Assembly: GCA_963752225.1 (NCBI GenBank)
Contig: CAVVXS010000007.1
Location: 1,116,001-1,180,000, forward strand
From: JBBROS01 sp963752225
GTDB lineage: Bacteria; Pseudomonadota; Alphaproteobacteria; Acetobacterales; Acetobacteraceae
DNA: 64,000 nucleotides
Reading direction: 5' to 3'
Positions within the stretch are counted from its first letter, which is position 1, and every line of letters starts with the position of its first letter. The notes beneath the pieces are model-generated. The model worked only from the letters and a program-made list of their open reading frames with translations, did no database searches and was not told the DNA's origin. Shown in pieces: positions 1 to 8,366 of this stretch. Position numbers and translations under genes: made by a program.

Positions 1-1
1 G

Positions 2-31
2 TCGGTCGAAACGATCCTGGCCAAGCCGTAG
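2..31 (+). CDS. Possible 3' end of a gene cut by the window edge
   Basis: One forward frame reads S-V-E-T-I-L-A-K-P followed by TAG, which would suit the last residues of a gene lying upstream of the cyanase gene. Nine residues are too few to identify a family. The only support is that the frame stops cleanly 165 bases before the cyanase start and that the other frames look non-coding. Confidence 0.2.
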   Translation, partial: SVETILAKP

Positions 32-196
32 GCCGAAGTCCATCGCCGAACGGCTGCAACTCGCGCCACCGGCGGGCCGCAACGCCCACGCTTTGCTCAC
101 TTCTCCGCCCTTACCGGCGCCGCCATGCCGGGCGCGGGGTGGCATGTCGCTTGCTCCGCCACGGTCTCGACCGCTTCATCCTGGAGGACCTGCCGC

Positions 197-646
197 GTGA
201 ACGACGACAAGACGAAGCTCGGCCTGAAGATCAAGGCGACCAAGAAACGGAAGGGCTGGACCTGGCCGCAAGTGGCAGAAAAGCTCGGCTATTCGACGGT
301 CTGGACCACGGCGGCGTGCCTGGGCCAGATGTGCATGACGCAGGAGACCGCGGAAAAGGCCGGCGTGCTGTTCGACCTATCCGCGGACGAGGTGGACCTG
401 CTGATGGAGCCGCCGTATCGCGGCAGCCTGCCGACCGCGGTGCCGACCGATCCGTTGATCTACCGGTTCTACGAACTGATTTCGGTCTACGGCACCACGT
501 GGAAGGAGCTGATTCACGAGGAGTTCGGCGACGGGATCATGTCCGCAATCGATTTCGACATGACCCTCGATCGGCAGCCCGATCAGAAGGGCGACCGGGT
601 CAAGATCGGCATGTCGGGCAAGTTCCTGCCCTACAAGCGCTACTGA
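197..646 (+). CDS. cynS: Cyanate hydratase (cyanase)
   Basis: Cyanase decomposes cyanate with bicarbonate to ammonia and CO2 in the cytoplasm. I chose the GTG at 197 because GGAGG lies about 9 bases upstream (183-187) and the resulting 149 residues match the family length (about 147-156); an ATG at 125 would add a non-homologous tail. Residues 1-70 form the helical N-terminal domain. The C-terminal part carries the family's catalytic Arg90, Glu93 (in YRFYE) and Ser116 (in IMSAIDF), offset by exactly six from the E. coli residues Arg96, Glu99 and Ser122. No cyanate transporter or CynR-type regulator is visible. The gene probably serves cyanate detoxification or nitrogen supply. Confidence 0.96.
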   Translation: MNDDKTKLGLKIKATKKRKGWTWPQVAEKLGYSTVWTTAACLGQMCMTQETAEKAGVLFDLSADEVDLLMEPPYRGSLPTAVPTDPLIYRFYELISVYGTTWKELIHEEFGDGIMSAIDFDMTLDRQPDQKGDRVKIGMSGKFLPYKRY

Positions 647-670
647 GCGGCGACGACGGCGCGCAGCCCG

Positions 671-1057
671 TCAGGACAGCCGCTCCGGCTCATCCGAGCG
701 CAGCAGGTGACGCAGCCGCGCCACCAGCTCGGACCCGGCGAACGGCTTGACCACATAGGCGTCGGCGCCGATGTCGAGGCCCTGCACGATGTCGTCCTCG
801 CCGTCGAGGCCGCTCATGAGGATAACCGGGATCGCATTGCCAGCGTCCCGCAGGCGGGCGCAGAGTTCGCGCCCGTCGCCATCCGGCAGACGAATGTCGA
901 GCACCATGGCCGAGATCACGCCGTCGGCGGGACTGAATGCCCGCTCGGCCGCATCGATGCTGTGCGCCGCGACCACGCCGAAGCCGGCCGTCTCGATTTC
1001 GGCCGCGATGGCCGCGTTCAGCTCGATGTCATCCTCGACAACCAGGACGTTGTGCAT
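671..1057 (-). CDS. Stand-alone response-regulator receiver protein
   Basis: A single CheY-like receiver domain of 128 residues with no output domain. The acidic pocket is Glu8-Asp9-Asp10, the phospho-acceptor is Asp54 (in VLDIRLPDG), the switch residue is Ser82 and the conserved Lys is Lys104 in YVVKPF, all at standard spacing. It converges on cynS with 24 bases between the stops. No histidine kinase lies nearby, so its partner is unknown; single-domain regulators of this kind act as phosphorelay intermediates or bind a target protein directly. The sequence upstream of its start is noticeably more AT-rich than the genes around it, which fits a promoter. Confidence 0.9.
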   Translation of the reverse strand: MHNVLVVEDDIELNAAIAAEIETAGFGVVAAHSIDAAERAFSPADGVISAMVLDIRLPDGDGRELCARLRDAGNAIPVILMSGLDGEDDIVQGLDIGADAYVVKPFAGSELVARLRHLLRSDEPERLS

Positions 1058-1322
1058 TTGTACTCCTCGCGTTTGGGTCTTTTAGCACGCCAGAAGGGGT
1101 GGGCCCGAAGCGGACAACAAGTCCTAACAATTTAAACGCTTCGTTGCTGGAAGATCCCACCCTGACATGGGAGGATTGGCAATGCAGGCCGGAACCGCAG
1201 CCGAATATTGTTTGCCAGTCGATCCCTCGTTAATCCACCTTAACGGTTCGATTGGCCAACTTATTCTCATTGCTTTGGCGGGCAGTCAAGCGTTCGAAGC
1301 GGGGCAGCCCGAAATCGGCGCC
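1058..1322. other. Intergenic region, no gene seen
   Basis: The 265 bases between two minus-strand genes hold no convincing coding frame. The part near 1120-1145 (CCTAACAATTTAAACG) and the stretch 1225-1270 are AT-rich against the GC-rich background, and the former sits where the response-regulator promoter should be. I see no clear -35/-10 pair and no strong hairpin. Confidence 0.5.
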
Positions 1323-1685
1323 TCAGCCGCCGATCGAGACGTAGGCGGCCAGGATGACGAGGCCGGCCATCCCCACCGTGGCATGCAGCGCCACCAGCAG
1401 CCCGGCCGGACGCCGACGACGCACTTGCGTCGCCGCAACCGCCAATCCGCCCAGCAACGTCGCCGCCAGGAACCCGGCCGCGAGTCGCCCGAACCCTTGG
1501 GGATCGGAGGCCGCCCGAGATACCGCCGCGACAACGACGGCAACGCCGGCCGCCCCGGCGACGCCGTGCACGACGCTTGCCAGCCGCGCCCAACCGCGGA
1601 TCGGTCGCTCAAGCAGGTAGAAGCAGCACAGCCCGATTCCGGCCACGCCCACGCCACTCAACAGCCACGTTGCGCCTGTCAACAT
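1323..1685 (-). CDS. Small four-helix membrane protein, unknown function
   Basis: The 120-residue product shows four hydrophobic segments, at about 3-24, 33-54, 62-85 and 93-119. The loop between the third and fourth is very basic (QVRRRRP), which would place it in the cytoplasm. A His lies in the second helix (VVHG) and another in the fourth (ALHATVG); paired buried His can ligate heme in small membrane cytochromes, but no family motif is recognised here. The frame stays open far upstream, but that extension runs antisense through the HD-protein gene, so the ATG at 1685 is the sensible start. I do not recognise the family. Confidence 0.6.
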   Translation of the reverse strand: MLTGATWLLSGVGVAGIGLCCFYLLERPIRGWARLASVVHGVAGAAGVAVVVAAVSRAASDPQGFGRLAAGFLAATLLGGLAVAATQVRRRRPAGLLVALHATVGMAGLVILAAYVSIGG

Positions 1686-1808
1686 GAGTGCGCGGTCGAG
1701 TGGACACGGTTGTGAAATTGTGTCGAAGTCACAAGAAAGTAGCGGCCATGATCGGAGCAGCCAGCGCAGCCATGGACGGGGTCGGCAGTGGTCGGGCAGG
1801 CTGACGGC

Positions 1809-2777
1809 ATGCTGCGATCCTTCGCCGCGTTCGAAGCTCCGGTCAACGGCCCGCTGGCCGAACGCTACGGCGTTCCCGGCTTCGAGGCCATCGAGGCCGC
1901 GTTCCTGGCCGCCCGCTGCGTTCCACCGAACCTGCCCGACGCGTTCGAGCGGGCGTTCGCGTCGCTCGGCCTCACCGGCTGGGGGTCGTTCGAGCGGGCC
2001 GGGCTTGCCGTTGCGCAAGCGATCGAGGCGATGCCCCGCTTGACGCCGGAGCCGCTCTACCACGACCGCTATCACACCGCCGAGGTGACGCAATCCATGG
2101 CCTGGCTGTGCCGCGTCGGCATGGCGCAAGGCGTCGTGACGCCGACCGACGCGGTGCGCGGCGTCGTCGCCGTGATCGGCCACGACATGCATCATGACGG
2201 CTCGCTCACCCGGGGCGGCGTGTTGGAAGAACGCGCACGCGCCGGGGTGGAGCCGATCGCGCGGGCCGCCGGCGTGGCCGAGGACGACTTGGCCGCGATC
2301 GCCGACATCATCCGGGCAACCGACCCCGGACTGATCGCCGGCAACGCCGCGCGCTTGACGGGAAGCGGGGCACCGGGCCCGTTCGGCCGCGGGCACGACG
2401 TGCTGCGTGTGCTGGCCAACGAGGCCGACCTGTGCGGCAGCCTCATGCCGGTGCTTGGCCCGCGGCTGGGCGCCCTGCTCGCCGCGGAATGGGCCGCCAG
2501 CGGCGATGCGACACTGCTGCACGTGGGGTCGGCGGCCGGACGGCTCAGCTTCCTGCAAGCGCAGGTGAGCTTTTCCGGCCCTGCCACAGCGATCGGCCTG
2601 CCCGCCTCGCGCGCCTGCTGCCTTGCCGCTTATTGCGCCGCCGGGCTCGCGCTGGCCGGTGACGCCACCCCGGAAGCGGGCGCCGCCGCGCTGGACCGCC
2701 TGGACCCGGCCGCCGCCGCCGCCGCCTATGCCGAAGCGCTCAGCGCCGTGCAGCCGGCCCGCGCGGAGCGGCACTGA
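1809..2777 (+). CDS. HD-domain protein resembling class I cyclic-nucleotide phosphodiesterases
   Basis: About 322 residues. The motif Y-H-D-R-Y-H (84-89) followed about 35 residues later by G-H-D-M-H-H-D-G (124-131) has the order and spacing of the metal-binding signature of class I phosphodiesterases (YHN..H ... HD..H.G), and an Asp in NEADLCGS could be the further metal ligand. The rest of the chain is alanine-rich helix. Metal-dependent phosphohydrolase activity is therefore likely; cyclic-nucleotide specificity is not shown. The start may be the ATG at 1809 or the GTG at 1788. The gene diverges from the small membrane protein gene and has no operon partner. Confidence 0.75.
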   Translation: MLRSFAAFEAPVNGPLAERYGVPGFEAIEAAFLAARCVPPNLPDAFERAFASLGLTGWGSFERAGLAVAQAIEAMPRLTPEPLYHDRYHTAEVTQSMAWLCRVGMAQGVVTPTDAVRGVVAVIGHDMHHDGSLTRGGVLEERARAGVEPIARAAGVAEDDLAAIADIIRATDPGLIAGNAARLTGSGAPGPFGRGHDVLRVLANEADLCGSLMPVLGPRLGALLAAEWAASGDATLLHVGSAAGRLSFLQAQVSFSGPATAIGLPASRACCLAAYCAAGLALAGDATPEAGAAALDRLDPAAAAAAYAEALSAVQPARAERH

Positions 2778-2916
2778 CCCGGCTTTGCCGCCGCCAACGC
2801 GCCGTGGCTTGACGAAGCAGCGGCAAGGGTCGGAACTGCCTCCCGCGCGGAGCGCGCGACCGGCGGGTTAGCGCCTGTTCGGCTCCGGCATGGCGCGCAA
2901 TCGGGAGGAGCTTGGC

Positions 2917-3672
2917 ATGGACGTGCACGGACATTCGGCGATCGTGACCGGCGCCGCGTCGGGGCTCGGCCTCGCAACGGCGCGGGCTCTCGCCGCGGCA
3001 GGCGCCCGCGTCGCCCTGCTGGACCTCAAGCCCGACCACGATGCGGCGGCGTCGATGGGCGGGGTCGCGCTCGGCTGTGACGTCGCCGACGCCGCGAGCG
3101 CCGAGGCGGCCGTGGCCGAGGCCGCCGCCGCGCATGGCCCGGCCCGCATCCTGGTCAACTGTGCCGGCGTCGCCCCTGCCGCCCGCATCGTCGGCCGCAA
3201 CGGCCCGGCCTCGCTCGAGGCCTATGTCCGGGTCATCCAGGTCAACCTGGTCGGCACCTTCAACATGCTGCGCCTGGTTGCTGCCGGCGCAACCGGGCTC
3301 GAGCCGCTGAGCGGCGGCGAGCGCGGTGTGATCGTCTCGACCGCCTCGGTCGCCGCCTTCGAAGGCCAGATCGGCCAGGCCGCCTACGCGTCGTCGAAGG
3401 CCGGCGTCGTCGGCCTCACCTTGCCCGCCGCCCGCGAGCTGGCGCAGTTCGGCATCCGCGTCTGCACCATTGCACCGGGCCTGTTCGAAACGCCGATGCT
3501 GACCTCCATGCCGCAGGAGGTGCAGGACAGCCTGGGCGCCTCGGTCCCCTACCCGCCCCGGCTCGGCCGCCCCGACGAGTTCGCGCAACTCGTGTTGGCG
3601 ATTATCGCCAACCCGATGCTGAACGGCGAAACGATCCGGCTCGATGGCGCGCTCAGGATGCAGCCGCGCTGA
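2917..3672 (+). CDS. Short-chain dehydrogenase, HSD10 (3-hydroxyacyl-CoA dehydrogenase type II) type
   Basis: A 251-residue Rossmann oxidoreductase. The NAD(P) motif TGAASGLG is at 11-18, the NCAG motif at 81-84, and the catalytic set is Asn110, Ser144, Tyr157 and Lys161. The stretch from STAS to AAYASSK closely follows the HSD10 signature, so a 2-methyl-3-hydroxybutyryl-CoA/3-hydroxyacyl-CoA dehydrogenase role is the best guess. The ATG at 2917 is preferred over 2890 because GGGAGGAG ends 6 bases before it. Its last 20 bases overlap, tail to tail, the end of the KDPG aldolase gene on the other strand. Confidence 0.88.
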   Translation: MDVHGHSAIVTGAASGLGLATARALAAAGARVALLDLKPDHDAAASMGGVALGCDVADAASAEAAVAEAAAAHGPARILVNCAGVAPAARIVGRNGPASLEAYVRVIQVNLVGTFNMLRLVAAGATGLEPLSGGERGVIVSTASVAAFEGQIGQAAYASSKAGVVGLTLPAARELAQFGIRVCTIAPGLFETPMLTSMPQEVQDSLGASVPYPPRLGRPDEFAQLVLAIIANPMLNGETIRLDGALRMQPR

Positions 3673-4300
3673 CAATGCCGGTCATCGCCGCCCGCGCGCG
3701 CTCGGTGATGGCGTCCCACCGCCCTGCCGCGACGTCGGCGGCCGGCGCCAGCCAGGAGCCGCCGACCGCGACCACGTTCGGCAGTGCCAAGTAGGCGCCC
3801 ATGTTCGCCGCCGTGACGCCCCCGGTCGGGTTGAACCGCACCGACGGGAACGGGCCGGCCAGCGCCTTCAGCGCCCCAACGCCGCCCAGTTGCTCGGCCG
3901 GGAACAGCTTGACCGTGGTGAACCCGCGCGCAATCGCGGCGATCAGCTCCGAGGCGGTGGCGACGCCGGGCACGAACGGCACGGCGAGGTCGCGCGCCGC
4001 ATCCAGCAGCGCCGGGGTGGCGCCGGGACTGAACGCGAACGGCAGGTCGAGCCGCTTGGCCAGCTCCAGATCGCGCGGCGCCAGCACGGTTCCGAGCCCC
4101 ACCACCGCGTCCGGCACGGATTGCTGGATCGCCGCCGCCGCGTCGGCGCCGGCCGCGGTGCGCAGCGTGATCTCGAGCGTCCGTACGCCCCCCGCGACCA
4201 ACGCCCGCGCCAATGGCACCGCGTCCTCGACCCGCTCGATCGTGAGCACGGCAACCAGACGGGCAGACCGCAGCAGCTCGGCAATGGGCGGATGGGTCAT
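3653..4300 (-). CDS. eda: 2-dehydro-3-deoxy-phosphogluconate (KDPG) aldolase
   Basis: Cleaves KDPG to pyruvate and glyceraldehyde-3-phosphate, the last step of the Entner-Doudoroff route. The 215-residue class I aldolase has the Schiff-base Lys131 in TTVKLFPAE, the catalytic Glu43 and Arg47 in LEITLRT, and the phosphate-binding GVTAANMG region near the C-terminus. The ATG at 4300 has GGAG 6 bases upstream. It follows the KDG kinase gene by about 35 bases, so the pair probably forms an operon that feeds 2-keto-3-deoxygluconate into central metabolism. No edd or zwf is in the window. Confidence 0.93.
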   Translation of the reverse strand: MTHPPIAELLRSARLVAVLTIERVEDAVPLARALVAGGVRTLEITLRTAAGADAAAAIQQSVPDAVVGLGTVLAPRDLELAKRLDLPFAFSPGATPALLDAARDLAVPFVPGVATASELIAAIARGFTTVKLFPAEQLGGVGALKALAGPFPSVRFNPTGGVTAANMGAYLALPNVVAVGGSWLAPAADVAAGRWDAITERARAAMTGIVSAAAS

Positions 4301-4335
4301 CGCAATCTCCGGCACCATTCAGTGGTGCGTGACGA

Positions 4336-5280
4336 TCAAGGGGAACCCGGACGCCGAACGGGGTGGCGAAAGGCGGCCATCGCCGAGCGCGGAATGATGG
4401 CGCCTCGATGCTGCACGACCAAGCCCGCGAGGTCATGGCCGGCGCGGGCCGCATTGGGCGGGTCGCATCCCGCGAGACGCGCCGCGAGGTAGGCCGCAGC
4501 GAAGCTGTCGCCTGCGGCGGTGGTGTCTAGCACCGCCGATACCGGCGCCGCCCCGACCACCGCGTCGGTCCCATCCGCGATGACCCGGCAGCATGGTGAG
4601 GCGTACTTTACGACCTGCTCCGCTACCCCGGCCGCGAGCAGCGCCGCCGCGACCGCTTCCGGCCCGTCCTCGCCGAACAGCGCCGCGTGATCCTCGGTGC
4701 TTGCCAAGACCACGTCGCTCGCCCGGAAGGCGCGCAGGAACGCGGCCCGCGCCGCCGCCGGGTCAGGCCAACCGCGCGCCCGGAAGTTGGTGTCGAACGC
4801 GATCCGCGCCCCGCTCGCCCGGGCAGCGGCCAGGGCGGCGAACAGCCGGTCGCGGCTTTCCGCGTCGAACAAGGACAAGGTGATTCCGGACAAGTAAACC
4901 AGGCGGGCCCGGGACAGCGCCGCCTCGAGCGCCGCCGTCTCCGGCAGCCGGAACAACTGCCGCACCGGCGCGCTGTCGCGCCAATGGAAGAACTGGCGCT
5001 CGCCGCCGGCGTCGGTCTGGATCAAATAGAGGCCCGGCAGCCGCCCCGCCACCCGCGCCACCGAGCCGGTGCCGATCCCCTCCGCCGCCCACGCCGCGAG
5101 CATCTCCTCGCTGAACGCGTCGTCGCCGAGTGCCGTCACGTAGTCGGTGGGGACGCCGAGCCGGGCCAGGTAGACCGCCGTGTTGAGCGTGTCGCCACCG
5201 AAGCTGCGCGAGAGGCGACCGTCGGGATGCTCGGACAGTTCCAGCATGCATTCGCCGATGCAGGCGACGCGTCGGGTCAC
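4336..5280 (-). CDS. kdgK: 2-dehydro-3-deoxygluconokinase (PfkB/ribokinase family)
   Basis: Phosphorylates 2-keto-3-deoxygluconate to KDPG, the substrate of the adjacent aldolase. The 314-residue protein shows the PfkB N-terminal signature with GGDTLNTA at 28-35, the FDTNFRA strand at 162-168, and the C-terminal DTTAAGDSF motif at 252-260 with Asp258 as catalytic base. Similarity to other PfkB sugar kinases means the substrate is inferred mainly from the neighbouring eda gene. A GC-rich repeat element lies just upstream at 5290-5340. Confidence 0.88.
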   Translation of the reverse strand: MTRRVACIGECMLELSEHPDGRLSRSFGGDTLNTAVYLARLGVPTDYVTALGDDAFSEEMLAAWAAEGIGTGSVARVAGRLPGLYLIQTDAGGERQFFHWRDSAPVRQLFRLPETAALEAALSRARLVYLSGITLSLFDAESRDRLFAALAAARASGARIAFDTNFRARGWPDPAAARAAFLRAFRASDVVLASTEDHAALFGEDGPEAVAAALLAAGVAEQVVKYASPCCRVIADGTDAVVGAAPVSAVLDTTAAGDSFAAAYLAARLAGCDPPNAARAGHDLAGLVVQHRGAIIPRSAMAAFRHPVRRPGSP

Positions 5281-5289
5281 ACGCGAACT

Positions 5290-5340
5290 CCCGGGCTTTG
5301 CCGGGAACCCGCCGGGGCCGGCGGCCCCCGATCTGCCCGG
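5290..5340. repeat. Multi-hairpin intergenic repeat, copy A
   Basis: Contains CCCGGGCTTTGCCGGG followed by ACCCGCCGGGGCCGGCGGCC, the two-hairpin layout seen in the copies near 16.1, 26.3, 34.1 and 42.2 kb (a GGGCTnTGCCC hairpin, then a GACCC-type hairpin around GGGGCC/GGCCCC). It sits between the stop of the PEP-CTERM gene and the kdgK start. Confidence 0.6.
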
Positions 5341-5362
5341 CTAAAGCATCCGATCAAAGCTC

Positions 5363-6004
5363 CTAAGCCGGGGTGCGCCGCCTGCCGCCGCTCAGCCCGG
5401 CGACGATCAGGCCGGCCAAGCCAACGCCAACGACCAGCCCGGTATTCGGCTCCGGGGTCGCGACCGGACCGCCGATCGGCGTGATCTCGACCGTATCGAA
5501 GAAGCCGAAGCCGAAATTGCTGCCGACCGCGAGTTCGTCCTCGGTGTAGATCCCGAGAGTGTTGGCTGGCGTCGCCGCAAACAAGTTGAACGCGCGATAC
5601 TCTGTCGCCGAGACCGGCTGCCCGCCCCGGATCAGCAGATTCTGGCCGATCGACAAGGCAAACGGCACCAACGTGTTCGTCGCCGAGTTGTATCGGAAAT
5701 ACGGAAAGCCACCCTCGTCGAGACCTTCGGCGAGAGGCGGCGGCGTGGCCGGGTTGCCCAGCGCGTTGAACGTCTGGTTCGGCAACGATGGCTGGTTGGT
5801 ATCGTGAAACGCGATGCTGAACGCGCTGAGCTGGCTCGCTGACACCGTGCTGCCCAGCAACGCGTCGGCGAAGCTGAATTGGCCGTCGGCGGCCGGAACG
5901 CCACCCGACAGGAAGTCGAACCCGAACGTTGCGGCCGAGCCGGCGCTCGTGGCCGCGCCGAGGAACAGGGCCGTTGCGGCAAGCAGCGATCTCGACGGGA
6001 CCAT
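5363..6004 (-). CDS. PEP-CTERM sorting domain protein
   Basis: A secreted protein of 213 residues. An N-terminal signal peptide (hydrophobic segment after PSRS, with AGSAA near the cleavage site) leads into a Gly/Asn/Phe-rich extracellular part. The last 30 residues carry the full PEP-CTERM tripartite signal: a P-E-P tripeptide, one transmembrane helix, and a basic GGRRR tail. Such proteins are processed by an exosortase (EpsH type) and are linked to exopolysaccharide production. No exosortase lies in the window. The start at 6004 follows AAGGGAG. Its gene comes after the Mo hydroxylase genes on the same strand but is separated from them by a hairpin. Confidence 0.9.
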   Translation of the reverse strand: MVPSRSLLAATALFLGAATSAGSAATFGFDFLSGGVPAADGQFSFADALLGSTVSASQLSAFSIAFHDTNQPSLPNQTFNALGNPATPPPLAEGLDEGGFPYFRYNSATNTLVPFALSIGQNLLIRGGQPVSATEYRAFNLFAATPANTLGIYTEDELAVGSNFGFGFFDTVEITPIGGPVATPEPNTGLVVGVGLAGLIVAGLSGGRRRTPA

Positions 6005-6074
6005 GCTCAATCTCCCTTCCACGGCGGCATCCTTCCGAAAACCGTGCCGCGGCTGGAAGACACGTTCGCGCGAC

Positions 6075-6101
6075 GACCGCCCGGCATCATGCCCGGCGGT
6101 C
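6075..6101 (-). terminator. Hairpin after the Mo hydroxylase operon
   Basis: GACCGCCCGGC, a 5-base loop (ATCAT) and GCCCGGCGGTC form a near-perfect stem with one mismatch, 14 bases past the stop of the Mo-subunit gene. There is no T-run after it, so factor-independent termination is not certain; it may instead protect the 3' end. Confidence 0.4.
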
Positions 6102-6114
6102 GCGTCGGCTGAGG

Positions 6115-8364
6115 CTACAGAATGTCCTCGATCAGGATCGGCGTCTTGCGCACCCGCACCCCGGTCGCGTGGTAGACGGCGTTGGCGATCGCCGCCGGCA
6201 TGCCGACGATGCCGACCTCGCCGACCGCCTTGGCGCCGAGCGCGTTGACCACCTTGTCCTCCTCGTCGATCAGCTCGACCACCACCTCACCGATGTCGGC
6301 CGAGGTGGACATGTGATAGCCGGCCAGGTCCTGGTTCGCGAACCGGGCCCGCTTGTGGTCGACCCGGGTCTCCTCCAGCAGCGCGAAGCTCGCGCCCCAC
6401 ACCATCCCGCCGGCCAGGTTGCTGCTGGCGGTGCGCGGGTTAATGATCCGGCCGCAGGCGAAGGCGCCGACCATGCGCGCCACCCGGATCGTGCGCAGCA
6501 GCGGATCGACGTGCACCTCGGCGAACTGCGCGCCGAACGAGAAGCTGACGTGGGTTTTCGTCACCGGACCGCTGAAGGCCATGCCGCCGAGCAGCCCGGC
6601 CTGCACCTTCTTGGGGTCCATGCCGTCCGGCGCCCACGTTGCGGCCGCGTCCAGCGTGCCGGTGCGCGATGCCTTCACCACCTCGGTGATCGAATGCCGC
6701 GTGCCGTCGCGACCGACGATGGCGCCGTCCTCGAACCGCAGTGACGCCGGGTCGGCGCCGGCGAACGGCCCGCCCTCGGCCGACGCCGCCTCGAGCAGCT
6801 TGGTGCGCAGCCCCATGGCCGCGAGCTGCACCGCCGACCCGGCCGATCCGGTGGTGATCGAACCGCCCGAGACCGGGCCCGACGGTAGGTCGCTGTCGCC
6901 CAGTTCCACCCGGACCTTCGTGCCGTCGACGCCCAGCACGTCGGCCGCCACTTGGCCGAGCACGGTGTAGGCGCCGGTGCCGACGTCATGCGCCGAGCAC
7001 TGCACGCGCACCATGCCGTCGGCGCCGATGGCGATATGCGCCGCCGACGGCGCCACTGCCGACGGGTAGGTCGCGGTCGCGCAGCCGTAGCCGATCAGCA
7101 CGCCGTCGGCGGTCTTCATCGAGCCGACGCCGGGCGAGCGCTTGCTCCAACCGAACCGCTCGGCGCCGCGACGGTAGCACTGCACGAGCGACCGGCTGCT
7201 CCACGGCAAGCCCTTCAGCGGATCCACCTTCGGCTCGTTCTTGATGCGAAGCTCGACCGGGTCCATGCCGAGCTTGACCGCGAGTTCGTCGACGGCGCTT
7301 TCGAACCCGAAGAAGGCCGGGGCCTCAGCCGGCGCGCGCTGGAAACCGGGGGTGTTGACGTCGGTGGCGACCGTCGCCTCGGTGGTGAGGATGTTGGCGA
7401 TGTCGTACATCCGGGCGGTCGCCTCGGAGCCCGGGAACGACACGTGGTCGATCTCCGACGACTGGCTGGTCGATTCGTGGATCAGCGCCACCATGGTGCC
7501 GTCCTGCTCGGCGCCGAACGCGAAGCGGTTGCGCGTGGCCGGCCGGAACGAGCCGACCGTGAACATCGCCTCGCGCGGCACCACCAGCTTGACCGGGCGG
7601 CCGAGCCGCCGGGCGGCGGTCGCCACCAGCACGGTGTGCGGCAGGATGGTCGCCTTGCCGCCGAACGCGCCGCCGACGTAGGGCGACACCACGTGCACGT
7701 CCTCGATGCCGATGCCGAAGATCTCGGCGAGGCCGGCGCGCTGGCCGATCACCCATTGGCTCGGGCATTCGATCACCAGCTTGCCGTCGTTCCAGCTTGC
7801 CGTGGTCGCGTACAGTTCCATGGGGTTATGGTGCTGTGTGGGCGTCGTATAGACTTCGTCCACTTTCACCGGCGCCCGCTCGAACGCCGCTTTCGCGTCG
7901 CCCTTGCTTTGCGATGGCTTCTCCTGCTTCTCGACCTTGCGGTCGGCATCGTCCATCGACGCCGAGGCAGGCGTGGCTGCGTATTCGACGTTGATCGCCC
8001 GCGCTGCCTGCTCGGCCGCCTCGACCGTGTCGGCGACAATCAGGCTGATGATCTGCCCCGAGTATTTGATCTCGTCCGAGTTCATCGGCATGAACGACGA
8101 CTGCATGTGGCCGCCCTTCATGGCGAAGGTCTCTTTGCCCAGGCCCTGGTTCAGGTCGCGATGGGTCATGACCATCTGCACGCCCGGGATCGCCTCGGCG
8201 GCGGCGGTGTCCATCCGGGTAATGCGGCCCTTGGCCACGCTGCTCAGAGCCAGGGCCGCATACAGCGTGCCGCCATGGCCGAAATCGGCGGCGTAGCGCG
8301 CGGCCCCAGTTGCCTTGGCCGCCGCGTCGCGACGAACCGAAGCCGTTCCAATGCTGCCGTCCAT
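6115..8364 (-). CDS. Molybdopterin-binding subunit of a xanthine dehydrogenase-family enzyme (PaoC/YagR-like)
   Basis: The large catalytic subunit (749 residues) of a three-subunit molybdenum hydroxylase. The aldehyde-oxidase/xanthine-dehydrogenase a/b hammerhead domain occupies the N-terminus, followed by the Mo-pterin domain with GGAFGGK, RAPAEAPAFF and, near the C-terminus, the conserved active-site Glu in KAVGEVG. The family hydroxylates aldehydes or N-heterocycles using water. The closest pattern is E. coli PaoC, because the partner FAD subunit has the extra Fe-S cysteines. The ATG at 8364 is preferred to the TTG at 8370 because AGAGGGG is correctly spaced for it. No signal peptide is visible in any of the three subunits, so the enzyme appears cytoplasmic. 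The substrate is unknown. Confidence 0.88.
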   Translation of the reverse strand: MDGSIGTASVRRDAAAKATGAARYAADFGHGGTLYAALALSSVAKGRITRMDTAAAEAIPGVQMVMTHRDLNQGLGKETFAMKGGHMQSSFMPMNSDEIKYSGQIISLIVADTVEAAEQAARAINVEYAATPASASMDDADRKVEKQEKPSQSKGDAKAAFERAPVKVDEVYTTPTQHHNPMELYATTASWNDGKLVIECPSQWVIGQRAGLAEIFGIGIEDVHVVSPYVGGAFGGKATILPHTVLVATAARRLGRPVKLVVPREAMFTVGSFRPATRNRFAFGAEQDGTMVALIHESTSQSSEIDHVSFPGSEATARMYDIANILTTEATVATDVNTPGFQRAPAEAPAFFGFESAVDELAVKLGMDPVELRIKNEPKVDPLKGLPWSSRSLVQCYRRGAERFGWSKRSPGVGSMKTADGVLIGYGCATATYPSAVAPSAAHIAIGADGMVRVQCSAHDVGTGAYTVLGQVAADVLGVDGTKVRVELGDSDLPSGPVSGGSITTGSAGSAVQLAAMGLRTKLLEAASAEGGPFAGADPASLRFEDGAIVGRDGTRHSITEVVKASRTGTLDAAATWAPDGMDPKKVQAGLLGGMAFSGPVTKTHVSFSFGAQFAEVHVDPLLRTIRVARMVGAFACGRIINPRTASSNLAGGMVWGASFALLEETRVDHKRARFANQDLAGYHMSTSADIGEVVVELIDEEDKVVNALGAKAVGEVGIVGMPAAIANAVYHATGVRVRKTPILIEDIL

Positions 8365-8366
8365 GA

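Noticed and set aside
1323..2774. A 483-residue minus-strand frame
   Set aside because: Only the last 120 residues look like a real (membrane) protein; the rest is antisense to the HD-domain gene and low complexity.
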